NCBI GenBank assembly: GCA_027943335.1
Contig: BSBK01007845.1
Span: 186,001-250,000 of the forward strand
DNA: 64,000 nucleotides
From: Chamaecyparis obtusa
Lineage: Eukaryota > Streptophyta > Pinopsida > Cupressales > Cupressaceae
Direction of reading: 5' to 3'
Shown here: in pieces, positions 48,100 through 59,636 of the stretch
Layout of the letters: the number at the start of each line of letters is the position of its first letter
Numbering within the stretch: the first letter of the stretch is position 1
Notes under the pieces: model-generated
Told to the model about the DNA's origin: nothing
Seen by the model: the letters and a program-made list of their open reading frames with translations, nothing else
Databases searched by the model: none
Position numbers and translations under genes: made by a program

Positions 48100-49080
48100 T
48101 TTCTTAGGACATTGAAAACTTCTATGACCCACTTCACCACATTGATAACAAGTACCAGTGAACTCATTTTTCCACCTTCATCTCTGTCTAGTATTTAAAT
48201 TCTTAGTGACTTGACCACTACCAGATCCTACATCAGTCTTCTTAGGATTCTCTATCACATTACTTTTAGCAACTGTTTCACCAGTCTTACCAGCTTTATG
48301 CCTATTATTTTGTCTTCCTTCAAACTTCTTATTTAGCTTCTCTTCAATCTTCAATGCCATCTGATAAGCATCTCCTATTGTTGTCATCCGAACAGTAAGT
48401 AAATCTTCTTGAATACTAGGTTTCAAACCATAAACATACCTAGCAACCTTCTCTTTATCAGCTTCAGAATGACCAGTCCTAATTAGGATTCTGTAAAACT
48501 CCTCAGTATACTCCTGCACTAATTTTTTGGTCTTCTTTAAGGATTGCATCTTCTTAAAAATGTCTAATTCATAATCCACTAGAATGAATTGCTTCTTCAA
48601 CTTGTCAACCATTCGGCTCCATCTAGAGATATTTTCCTTTCCTCTCCTACTTCTTTCCAACTGAACTTCCCTCCACCAAATATTTGCATGACCCTTTAGT
48701 TTAGTCTTTGCAAATCTAACTCTATCAGGATCTTCTATTTCTTCATACTCAAAGTATTCATCTATCTCATTAATCCAATCAATCAACTCTTTTGACCTAA
48801 GGCTTCCAACAAATGCATAAACTTCAATCTTAGGTCTTTTCCCAATTTTAGACATAGCCTTCAGGATTCTATTTTCTTCAGGATCTCTAGCTTCTTCTAC
48901 AGCTTCTTCAAAATGATCTTCTTCCTCAGATTCATCATCACTATCTTCTTTCAATGTAGTCTTCTTTCTCAATTCCTCTTGTAGATCTTGCACTTGTTTA
49001 TGCAAAGCTCTAAAATCATCAAGACTTAATTCTCCAATAGGTTCTACCTTAGAGATCTCATGAGATCTCCTTGGAGGCAT
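48100..49080 (-). pseudogene. Gypsy Gag with zinc knuckle
   Basis: From ATG 49080 (MPPRRSHEISKVEP) the frame is open for 300 residues to TGA 48178, then resumes in the same frame. An acidic coiled N-terminal part (HKQVQDLQEELRKK) leads to the Gag core: ELIDWINEIDEYFEYEEI, TKLKGHANIWWREVQ, LKKQFI, and VQEYTEEFYRI. After the stop comes CYQCGEVGHRSFQC, a CCHC knuckle (about 48151-48110). Gag forms the particle and binds RNA. Apart from this stop it is the best-preserved gag in the window. A typical full-length element would continue with RT. Confidence 0.88.
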
Positions 49081-49163
49081 CTTCAATCCAAGGTCTTGGT
49101 GCAAAATGCCTCTCCTTTGGTGATCTTTTGACACATTCAAGATCAACTTGCTCTGATACCACT

Positions 49164-50128
49164 TAATGCAGTCAAATGTTGAGGATCCAATTAAGGACTA
49201 TCCACACTTGCAGCCAAACCACAACACAAAGGAATTACATAACAATAACACTAGATCCAGAAGAGAACATAGATCTTCATTCATAAATTCACTGATTACA
49301 TGCAATGTGCTGGGTTGTAAGGCCTTCCCGGTTATGGCCAAATACAAACAAACTGTAAATTCTAAGAGATCAACAAGATCTAGTCTGATTCCAGCTAGTC
49401 CAGTCCTGAAACAATCAGAGACTGATGGAAACCCTAAGGTAGATTTGAACTTGAGCTTGCAAGCCTCCAAGAAATCTTCTTGTCTCCAAGTATGCAAACC
49501 ACTAGCTCTGCTATTACAAACTATCAAATAACAATTGGATCTGCAAGATCCCGCAGGAACTTTTCCATAACTTCACTTCAATCTCTCTTCCCAGACCCCC
49601 TGTCCTAAACAACTACCCCAACACCCTTTAAATACTAATCATCAACCACAAGTTGGCTGGATGAAACTATTAAATCTACCTAACAAATATTAAATGCAAT
49701 ACAAGTCAGCTCTCAAATAACCTTACAATAATTAAATCCAACATGTCAGCCTCCAAATCCACATAGGAGAATCCAACAAAAGATACCAATAATAAATGCA
49801 CCAAGTTGGCCAAGAAAATCTTCAAGAACACCCGTCGGTAAGCCAAACTACCGAGCAACAGAGAAATAACCAAGCACTAGTGAACCTACCATGCCAAGCA
49901 TCAACGAGCAACACAGTTATTGCCGAGCACCAGTGAAACCAACACCTTCAGTTACCAAGTGTTCTTCAGAGACCGAGCACCCCGATAAACACTGTAACTG
50001 AGCAACCAAACTCCAAGACCGAGCAAATACCTCACCAACAAGATCAAAACTACTAATCTGCCTTTCAAAACAAACATATTTTTTGGTTGATACAGGGTTG
50101 CCAAGAATCCTAGGATGCTCCTGCATCA
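49164..50128 (-). repeat. 5' LTR of the gag-protease element
   Basis: 965 bp. It contains at least four CCGAGCA words (49851, 49923, 49973, 50019), a few diverged in the partner. Confidence 0.9.
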
Positions 50129-50391
50129 ATGATCTTGTCTCATGATCCCACTAAAATGGGGGCTAAATGTATATTCCTAAAAAGTTATCACCTATTAATT
50201 GGATACTTTAGAGCCTATTAGGCCCCATTTTGGAAATTGTGAGGTCGGAATATCCATTATGCTTGATCCTAGCAACCTATATTTTATCCCCCTACTTCCT
50301 TTCTTCCATCTCAGCATCTCTTTTAATTTTGAACTCATTTCCTAGGGTATAGGTCACCATTGGCAGCCTATCCCTAGCATTTGGGGACTGA

Positions 50392-51041
50392 TGTTGGGGT
50401 AGTAGTGATATTTCTTGATTTATGGTTGGCTTGGATCAAATTTGAATCCCAGAATGAGGGAGTAAAGTATAAAAAGGACCTCTTATCCCTCATTTTTCAT
50501 ATCATAACTATGTACAATAATTTTGGAAATCAACCAATCAAGTTTTAAGAAAGAAAATGCATTTGGATTCAATATTTGAAGGCAAGCATCCTAATTCAAT
50601 AACTCCAATTGTTCATTTCTTCAAGATCTATCAAGTCAAAGGAAATATTCTCCAATTAAAGAAGGTTTCTCTCCCATGATGGCTAAGTAGAGGAATTCTC
50701 AATCAAGTAGGAAGATTTACCATCCATTCTTTCTTCTCTCTCCTTCTTTGCAAGCATTTTCAAGTATATCAACGTTCAAGATCTAGGAGTGGCATTCATA
50801 GATTCATGCATTTGTGAGGGAATCCTTGATTCTACATTTCATTCCAAGATAAACTCTTTGGATTCCAAGCATATTCAAGCATCTTCATGGGTATGAGAAA
50901 TCTCTACATCAGTCCATGAGGGTTTACGCATGATAAATCTACCATATTCCTTTTAAATACTTTTCTTTTTGCAATTTCTATCTATTTTCAAGGTGTATTC
51001 CTAAATAGGGGTTTGACCAAGGAAAACCCCTTTTCCCAACA
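50392..51041 (+). mobile_element. Candidate 650-bp LTR
   Basis: Begins TGTTGGGG after 'catttggggactga' and ends TTCCCAACA, so the ends TGTTGGG and CCCAACA are 7-bp inverted repeats. A TATA-like 'gtataaaaagg' occurs at about 50468. No partner, primer site or target duplication was found; 'cattggcagcctatcc' occurs on both sides (50358 and 51162), which could be chance or a remnant of its structure. Confidence 0.35.
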
Positions 51042-53755
51042 TTTGTCCCCATTTTTTCTTGTGTAAGAATAGATTTCAAAGCCACCAAATTGGGATCAAA
51101 CAGATCAAGTATAGTCGGAACTCCTCAGAGAATTTAGCCAAAATTGCTAAGTACAAAATGCCATTGGCAGCCTATCCTTGGGTATAGGAAAATTTTTGGC
51201 TTGTCCCTACCATTTTATTCTTAGATTTTATCCATAGGTCAGTATTTTGATCTTCTTTCTAGATCTATAACTATTTGTTCAATATCAGTCTATTTATGTT
51301 TGTTATTTCCAATTTTTTGGATCTTTGTCTAAATTGGTATCTTAATCAATCTAATTACATTAATCTTTCATTTCTATTTCTCCAATCACATCATTTTAGC
51401 AAAGGACCATTTTATCCAATTAGTGGTTGAGCCTCCACTTGAGGGCATCTTACTTCCAAATGTGATTGAGGAAAAGAGAAGTCATTCATATACCTATTTA
51501 CTCTCATCATCATCATTTCCATATTTTATGTCTATACACACCTTAGCCATAATAACTAAAGTAATTGTATCATTTTCATATGAACATGAATAACTAAAAT
51601 TTTGTTTGATAACTGAAAGGAAAATATACATTTTATCTACAATAACTAACTTCACATGAAAATGAATCTAAATAATAATTTTCTATTTCTTTAGTGCCAA
51701 ATAAAATAAATCATTAACTAAAATAACTAACAAACATAATACATTGAACCTGATAAGCTTGATAGTTTGATATTGTTTATCTTTACTTTAAGATCTTGAT
51801 CTCTTAAGGGGGGGAAGAGTATCATCAAAGTTTTAACCTCCTAACTATTGATCTTATGATCTCAACCTAAATAGTCTCCAATGTAACTTTTTCATTGAAG
51901 TGGACCGACCATACATGAGGAAATGCAGACATAGGATTAAATCTTTCATGTCATTTGAGACTGGGTATAGAACCCACATTTTTCATAGTCAAACAATCTA
52001 TGGACATCTTCGCCTATGGGAATGACCTTCCTAACTAGACATTGCATGGATGGTTCTAGTAACTGATGGTTACTATGAATAGTATAGTATCACCTTGGCC
52101 AAGGTTTTAAAGACACAAACACTATAATTTGTGTTGTCATTATCACCACCAAACTTGTATAAGAGTATCTTGACTTATTTAATTTTGGTCTCCGTGACTA
52201 TAAGGACTGACCATCCTAATTGGAAAATATGTTGCCTAGCAATCCAAGACCATGTGATCACATACCCAACCACTAGGTTGACCATGATTTACCCTAATTT
52301 CCAATTCATTAATGGTTTAGATTAGGTAACATCACAAACCTAGTTGTGGGACAACGTCCCTTTGAAAAGAAGAATAAACAATTCAGCCCACCTTAATCTC
52401 AATACCTTGTCTACCAAGACCTAAGGGTAGTTTATAGTGGTAATAAAAGAAATGGGTTGTCTACATATCCCATTTTTTGTTCTTAAATTTAGTTCAACAA
52501 GAACTCAATTTCAAATTGATGCATGAATGTCAATTAACAGTAAAATGTTAATGTAAACTACTATAAATATTTCTCTATTCTAGCAAATATGAGGGCTCTT
52601 CTGCTTGTGGAAATACTGATACTTTTGTATTTCAATATGGAATTTATTCCTTGGATTTTAATACTTGAAAATAATGGGACTATTCGGTTGAGATCATTGT
52701 TGATCATTGCATTGCTAAAAATAGAGCATTAATTCTCTTTAACAAGATATGAATCATTGAAACAACTCTTCACCTATATGCAAATGCATGCTAATTTAAT
52801 TCAGAAAAGAATTATGTCAAGAATATGATTACAAATGAGAAATTAGATGGCATATCTATAAATACTTCAATCATTTCAGCTTAATACTAATTTACTATTA
52901 TATATAGCTATTTGTATTTTGATGATTTTGCATCTAACAGTCGTGCAATGGAGTCCCTATGAAATTTATATTACGTCTAATTCCTTATATCATTAAGTTA
53001 TATGTATTTTATAAATAATTTCCAAGATTGATTGAATCGATTAGCACTCTATATGTAATAATAACTCACAACAATATATAGTTGACTATTATCTTTTCTA
53101 ATTGATAGTGTCATTGAGAACGGAGAACAATTATATGATTGATTAATCATTATGAAATTTTAAATAGATCATAAATGATAACATGCCTGGTAAATATTAC
53201 AAGAAATTACTCTGTCCTAGACTCCTTTATGAAAGGTATGATGACTTCAAATGAGAGCTATATACTCGAACTATGTTGATTTTCCCCCTTTTGGTTTAGT
53301 TTCAAAGATCATGAAATAAAATGCAGAGTGCTACTTCCTCATCACATGAAAGAATGAATGAAGGCTCCCCCCTCTTCCCTCATAAATCAATCAATGAGAA
53401 ATAATCAAGATTGATCAAATAAAAAGGAAATTAACTCCTTGATTTTGAGTGGCAAGAAGAGTTACATTCCCACCCAAGATGTTCCTAGCCAAAGAGAATG
53501 AGTAATTATAATTTAATCAAAATTTTGGTTAGACCAACCATAAAATAATATATTAATAGTAATAATGTTAAGCCTGAGATGCATAAGGTTGTGTTGATCC
53601 AAAGTTTTCTGTGTCATGTCCTGGTTGTGGTTTTTGAAATTTTTCCTTGGAGGTATCTGTTTACATTTAAAATCCTTCCCGCCTTTAAATCCTGAGCACA
53701 TGTATTTTGAAAAGTGGCCAAGTCTAAGATTAATTAAATTTTACCTTTTCCACGT
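51042..53755. other. Non-coding, nothing recognised
   Basis: AT-rich sequence with stops in all frames. I see no domain, LTR pair or long repeat; probably old transposon or intergenic DNA. Confidence 0.4.
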
Positions 53756-53756
53756 A

Positions 53757-54738
53757 GTCGCTAACTCGCTAGCCCTATAAACTATCAATCACAAGCTTAC
53801 AGTCTCTTTTATAATGTCAAGTTAACTGCTGTGAGTAGGTCCTCATTCAAGTTATCTTTTATTGCTAGCCCGTGGGAAGGTTAGAATTTTAGGTGTTAAC
53901 CACAATGACCCCGCGAGTGCTTAAGTCCAAGTCTTTGTTACTAGGTCACATATTGTCTATTAAGCTTTTTACTAATGATAGCGACCTAGCGGCAGTTTAT
54001 GTATTTTCTTTGGTGTCACTAGTTTGCAGACCTTTTTGGCAGTTAGTGAAATCCTGGGCAACTTGGTGGGTATGAAGTTTTTATGTCAATCACTAACTCG
54101 TGGTTTCTTTTGATAACTTAAGTGTTTTATTTGTGAGTTAATGAGATTGTGCCAAGTGTCCCTTTTGCAGCATAACAAAAGGATTAAATCAATAGTGGTC
54201 ACTAACTCACAAAGCATCAAAGAATATTCTCTAGTCTCCCAACAAGTTGACAAGTAAATTCCACGTACCAGATGGTGGACTCTGGCCGGAGGAAAAGCTA
54301 TAGTTAAAAATTTGTTAGATCAAATTTAATCTAACGATAGATATAATTCCCTAATGGAAAGATGCAAGAAAGTTTTTCATTGTGGGATCACGCCTGAGTG
54401 ACGTGTGGAAGCTATTTATAAAAGGATGAATGCTTTGGTCACCAGCTCGCAAAGCAATTGGGCGGTTAAAGGAAACTATCAGTGAGCTTGTGAGTGAAGA
54501 AAAATGTTAGAGGAAGTGGTTTAGTCACCAACTTGAGAGGGTTCTAAGTGGTAATGAAAAATGTCAGTGAGTTGGCAAAAATGGTTAAAGGTTAATTGAT
54601 TTCCTTTGGTCACCAAATCGCTGTTGTCTATGACGGCTAGTAAGATGTGTTTGTGACCTTGCAAGTATGTGCCTTGTGGCCTAGTCATCAAATCACTATG
54701 GTCTTTGAAGTTTATTAAAAGTGTTAGTGATTTGGTGA
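53757..54738. promoter_or_regulatory. Array of a 13-bp motif (GTCACYAACTCGC) in both orientations
   Basis: Forward copies lie near 53757, 54088, 54198, 54438, 54523, 54609 and 54683, with one to four mismatches. Inverted relatives include AGTGATTTGGTGAG (54725), GTGAGTTGGC (near 54567) and GTGAGCTTGTGAG (near 54482). The spacing is irregular, about 75-330 bp. It lies just upstream of a TATA box and a long ORF. Arrays of this kind are seen in transposon subterminal regions (En/Spm) and in LTR enhancers. Confidence 0.5.
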
Positions 54739-54964
54739 GACATCTACATAAAGTGAAGAAAAGTGAATTGTTTCAGTGAATCATTGATTGACACTTGGAG
54801 CTATCTGTTGAAATGCACAGTTATGGTCTGAGACTATGATAGAAAAGCAAAGGTTACTATAGTATATCAACTTGGTATGAATTTATGAAACATAGATCAT
54901 TACGAAGATTGCATGATGATGATGACAGTTCACTGAGGTGATGACATGAAAACACCTTGAGAAG

Positions 54965-54973
54965 CTATAAAAG
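54965..54973 (+). promoter_or_regulatory. TATA box upstream of the 55.1-kb ORF
   Basis: CTATAAAAG, 140 bp before the first ATG of the ORF, in a good position for a core promoter. A second TATA-like 'atttataaaagg' is at about 54414. Confidence 0.45.
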
Positions 54974-55112
54974 AATGCATGTTGTCGATTACCAAGTACC
55001 TTGCCCTCTGAGATTTCTCAGATTTTGTGTGTGCCAAGATTTGATTGCAGAGCTAGTATTCAAGAAATTGTTGATGTTTTTCTGAGGTTCAGATTTTAGA
55101 AATGATTGAAGC

Positions 55113-58100
55113 ATGAGCCAATCAACTATTGGATCGCTTATCAGGAAGAAGGGTAGCATACACTCTGATGAGTTCATCAAGATTCTCCCTGGGTGCTCAA
55201 ATTCAAATATTGCTAATGAATTCCAATGGCATGATGCATGGGGCTAGTGTAAAAATGTAGACACTCCTAGCATGAATGGAGCTTCTCTTTTCCACTTCTT
55301 CTAGGAAAAAATAGTTAAGGTGGTCCCTATTTCAAATCCATGGGAGCTAGGTTTAGGAAAGTTGATATGCCCAGATGTGTACATGGATGTGGACTCACTA
55401 AGGGAATTTTCTAGAAAGTATGATGCTATCATAGGAGTAATAAGGAAGAAGGACATGTCTAAATTGGTAAGGATTTATCATACCAACATTGTGGAGGCAT
55501 TTGATATTACTGGTGCAATATGCACTAAGATTGAGCTTGATAAGGAGAAGGAATACTTTGAAAAGTTCCATAAATTCATAAAGAAGAATGTCATGCCAAA
55601 GTTCATTCTGAGGGTTGATGGAAGAAAGGTAATCATACTAGAGGAACTGATGCTACCCTATGACCTTACCAAGTTTCACCATTTCTTCCAGTGCACCGTA
55701 TACGGTTATTGTGAAGTGTTGGGGATTGAAGTTGATAGGATAGTCATTGCAGACCTACTCCAAATGTCTATGGACATTCAAAATCCACATGCCAATAAGG
55801 ACTATGACTATGTCAGGTGGATACTCAGTGAGATTCATGAGGGTTTCAACAAAATTATTGCTTCTTAAAAACCTTTAGAGATTAGGTTCAATAATTACTC
55901 TCTATTGATGCACCTAATCCTCTTTTATAACTTCAAGGATATGGATGATGAGCTCTAACTCTATAGGTATGAATTTTATTGCTTACAACTTATGCCAAGA
56001 TGGACCCAGTTTTGGGATAGTTCCTCTCGCCTGTCAAATTTTGGTTATTTTCAAAATTGGATAGTGTAACCTTTGTATACCATACTAGGTACCTCAATTG
56101 AGAGACTAATAGGGGGAGTGAGAAGAGTCCTCAAACCCATAAATTTCTTATATAACTTCCCTTTCATGCACAATTGGGGGGACTTCTTTTATTTTGATAA
56201 TGTAACAATAATCAGGGTCTATGGGTGTCCTCAACCACCCCATATTTTACCAAGAATAGTGCCACCAATAATTGCTTGGTTAGAATTCATATGGAAAATA
56301 ACCTTAGCTAACAAAGACCTCTTAGAGAGGCATAAGAAAGGAAATTTCCTACCTATGTTGTGGGGTGTCCACTATTTTACTATAGGAAAGAAATCCCTTG
56401 ATCAAATTAATGAATTCTTGAGATATTTTAGTATTACTTGTGCTATATCGAGGTATTGTATCTCAAAAAGCACCCAGAAGTGGCAGGATCTAATAAGCAT
56501 AGAAAAAGAGTTAAAAGAGATGGGCAGTTCCTTTTCTAGTTTTTTCCATGATACCCCATACTTGGACCAATTTGATAAGATGATCAATGCTTATGAGAAA
56601 TTCATGGCTCATATGCCAAAATAAGTTGTCCTACAGAAAGTTGCAATAGACATTGAGTCTGATGAGGAAGTTGATAGCAAGAAAGAGGAGGGGTCAGCTT
56701 CTCATGACCCAATAGTAGATATAGAGAAAATAAGGGCTGAGAATAAAATGTTGAAGACTAGGGCTAGCAATTTAGTTCCAGGGCATGGCCGATATTTTGA
56801 GAGCATCAGGAAGCAGTTAGAGAATATTCCTTTTGAGAAAGAGAAAATATCAGAAATAGAGCTATCAATTGCATTAAGGCTAGATGAATGGGTTCTAGAA
56901 GCCCAAGAGTTCATGAAGGATGACCAGTTCATCAAGGCCCCAGAATTAAAGAGCTTATTATACAAGATAAAGGAGAAGGATCTCAAGTCTACTCACATAT
57001 TTGATGGTGATTAAGAGGAAAAGAAAGAGAAAATTGTAAAGGCTCTTTAGGAGTATGATCCAGAGTTAGAAATTTTTTTGAGGATCAAGCCAATGAGCTG
57101 GTGATGAGAATTGGTATGTTGCTATTACTTGATTGGTACTTACAATCAACTTTTGTGATATATCAGATCAAACATCAGCAAGATCCTCTATTTAGAACTG
57201 AAGTAGAGATTGGAGATATAGTGAGAGGATCAGACTTTGATCCTAAATCAAATACTTTTACACTGTGGCACTAGACTCCTTCCCTCCAAAAACCTCATGT
57301 TGTCAATATTTAGTAGGATAAGAGAGATGATAGAATTATCTAGAATTTGGAGAATATAGGTGATATTGAAGTTGTCTCTACTTTGTAGCAACTGTCATTC
57401 CTAAATCTAGCTAAAATAGAGTAGATTTATAAAAGGTATATAGAGACCTATCATCAACTAACTTTAGTAGCTAAGAAGTATGAAGAAGTAATTGTGAAAT
57501 GTGCTCATACTTAGGAGAAATTAGATGTGGCAAAGGATAGGATCAAAGAGTTGAGTAAGTCAATAGATCAAAAGGATAAGAAGGATGCATTAGTTGATGC
57601 ATAAATTGATCTTGGTTTTGCTGCAGAAGTCCCTATAGGTGTGAAATTGATGAAAATAGATGTACGATAGGGGAAAGAGGCATTAAATGATAAGAAAAAA
57701 GAATTTGCACTTGCTGCATTGATGGACATTTTGCAACATAGGCTGCAAGTAATTAAGGAAAAGGTTGATGTTGCACATAATTCACACATCACTTTGCAGA
57801 GATTGGAAGAGGAGGTCATTGATGCACTGGCTACTTTAGAGCGACTCTTCACTATTTGGTCAGGTAGGGAAACCCTCTTCGAGAAGTTAGAAGCAGTACA
57901 ATAGTATAGGCTTGGTTTACTCGAGACTATCACTGATACTAGGGAAATTATTGATGTAATCAATGCATCCCTGTCATTCTTCAAAGGAAAAGAAAATTTG
58001 ATAAAATTGAAACTAGGTGTGTTTGTTTATGACTACAACCCTTTTGTGCCCCCTATTTTTAATGATGAATCAAGCTTAAAGGCAATAAGTGTTTGGAGTA

Positions 58101-58402
58101 GGAAATTTGATGCTAGGATGGAAAACAGATAGTCATTTTTGGTTTCATATGACACCTTGGACATGGTGCCTTTTAACAATGTACTTGATGCCATGTTCAA
58201 GGTTGAGATTGGATTTGTGAAGTACATAGAAGATGCTAAGGCCATAGCAGACTCCATGTGGGAAAAGGAAGTCAAACAACTAAATGACATAAAATCCTTT
58301 GATTGGCCTTCAGATGAAGAGGTGGAAAAGTGGGACACCAGCCTGAAGAAAAAGAAAAGAAAACCAATTGTTGATGAACCACCGTCAAAGGAAAAAGAGT
58401 GA
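55113..58402 (+). pseudogene. Long degenerate ORF of an unknown TE-associated family (copy B)
   Basis: A single frame from ATG 55113 (MSQSTIGSLIRKKGSI) covers blocks at 55320-55868, 56073-56624 and 56748-57014; after a frameshift near 57070 it continues at 57719-57904 and 58139-58402, about 1,090 codons in all with over a dozen stops. The N-terminal half has aromatic-rich conserved-looking blocks (PISNPWELGLG, MPRWTQFWDSSSRLSNFGYF, IRVYGCPQPPHILPRI). The C-terminal half is charged and probably coiled-coil (EKLDVAKDRIKELSKSIDQK), ending in a Lys-rich tail KKKKRKPIVDEPPSKEKE. It is related to copy A on the minus strand at 20-22.5 kb. No polymerase, integrase, transposase or zinc-finger motif is visible. 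Most stops are TAG or TAA, as expected from decay by C-to-T change. I cannot name the family. Confidence 0.6.
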
Positions 58403-59449
58403 GGGACACATGGTGCCTGATCATTGAGCACATGGAGGATAGTTATTTGAGAGTGACTAAGGTTGTCCAGTATAATCATTTTAATTTATCTTGAATATTC
58501 CTAGACAAAGGTGCCATGATGTTGACATACGACATTATTTCAGGCTTGATCAAATGTAGTGGTTCTAACATACCTTTTTGTGAAAATGATGTTTCCTCTT
58601 GTAACATTTTTTTGTCCTATCCTAGCTATCTGTAGTTTATTGCATCCTGATTCATAACAAGATTCTAAGATGGCTAGTGATATATAATGTAAGTTGTAAC
58701 TATTGTAAAGGATCTTCCTAACTTTTGATTGTTTAAGAAAAAAGGAATGCAACTCTGGTCTAAGACCTTTCATTATTTTCTGAGTATAGTTTGTTCTTAT
58801 TGCATGTTCTGAAGATGGATATATTAATGATAAACCAATTTTAAGCCTCTTTTCAATGCTTGATTGTCTTTGCATGCTTCTTTGATTTCTTATGATTTAG
58901 GACTGTAAGGCATTTCTGGTTCATTAATCTATAAGGTAGATTGTGAAATAATTGCAGGTTGCTTTCAAGGAAAGTGTAATTCCTAAGGATTATTTCTGAG
59001 GGTTTAGGGAGGGTTTACAAATTCGATGATCTTGTAATGAACTATGAAGAGTTATGTGTAAGGTATGGAGTTCTTTTATGGGTTTGAAATGTTTTCAGTA
59101 ATATGTTTTAGTGGATGTACATTTTTTTAGATTCTGTGCCCTAGGATTTTAGCATTGGTCATTTTCCAAAGTTGCATGAAAATATTTAAAATAATTCAAA
59201 TCTTTTATTTACAAGTATTGTTCAATGAATGTTTAAATCTATATTAAGAAGACACATATCCACTATATGGTTTATTGAAAAATGGTAAATCAAAAAGCTA
59301 CACCTGCCTAAGTCTGTGGAGCTCAAAGTGAAGGGGGATTTTCATCCTGATTAAGTTTGATCTTTTCTTGACATATTTAGAGCTGGGCATAGAGAGTCAT
59401 AGGCATGGTTTATCAAATATTAATCTATAAGAAATAGCTCCAAAAAGAA
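58403..59449. other. Non-coding interval between copy B and the primer-binding site
   Basis: No coding content. If copy B belongs to the same element as the gag at 59.6 kb, this is the U5 part of its LTR; the last bases CTCCAAAAAGA would correspond to the LTR end CCAACAAA of the element at 30.3-38.5 kb. Confidence 0.35.
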
Positions 59450-59636
59450 TGGTGACTCTATTGGAGAAAGACATAACAAAGTATTGCTAAATCTATCTAA
59501 GAGTCTTTGGTGTTTCATAGTACCAAAATCATTTTAGAAATTTGAATTTCCATGGATTTTCTCTTGGTGGTGACTTTGCATTCATCATTATACTAGTGTC
59601 ATAGTTTAGTGCTAGATTCCCCCCTATATTAACATA

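Larger units (their letters stand above)
46156..50128 (-). mobile_element. Non-autonomous gypsy element, gag-protease only, 3.97 kb
   Basis: LTRs lie at 49164-50128 (5', minus orientation) and 46156-47119 (3'). Read on the element's strand they begin TGATGCAGG and end CTGCATTA. ATGAT flanks both sides (46151-46155 and 50129-50133). TGGTATCAGAGC (minus strand, beside 49161) is the Met-tRNA primer-binding site two bases after the 5' LTR. The 2.04-kb interior holds gag, a zinc knuckle and protease, then a decayed tail to the 3' LTR with no RT or integrase. Over the first 165 bp the LTRs differ at roughly one position in nine, so it is old. Confidence 0.9.

Noticed and set aside
51042..53755. Search for a host gene
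   Set aside because: No frame longer than about 65 codons and no exon-like series was found on either strand.
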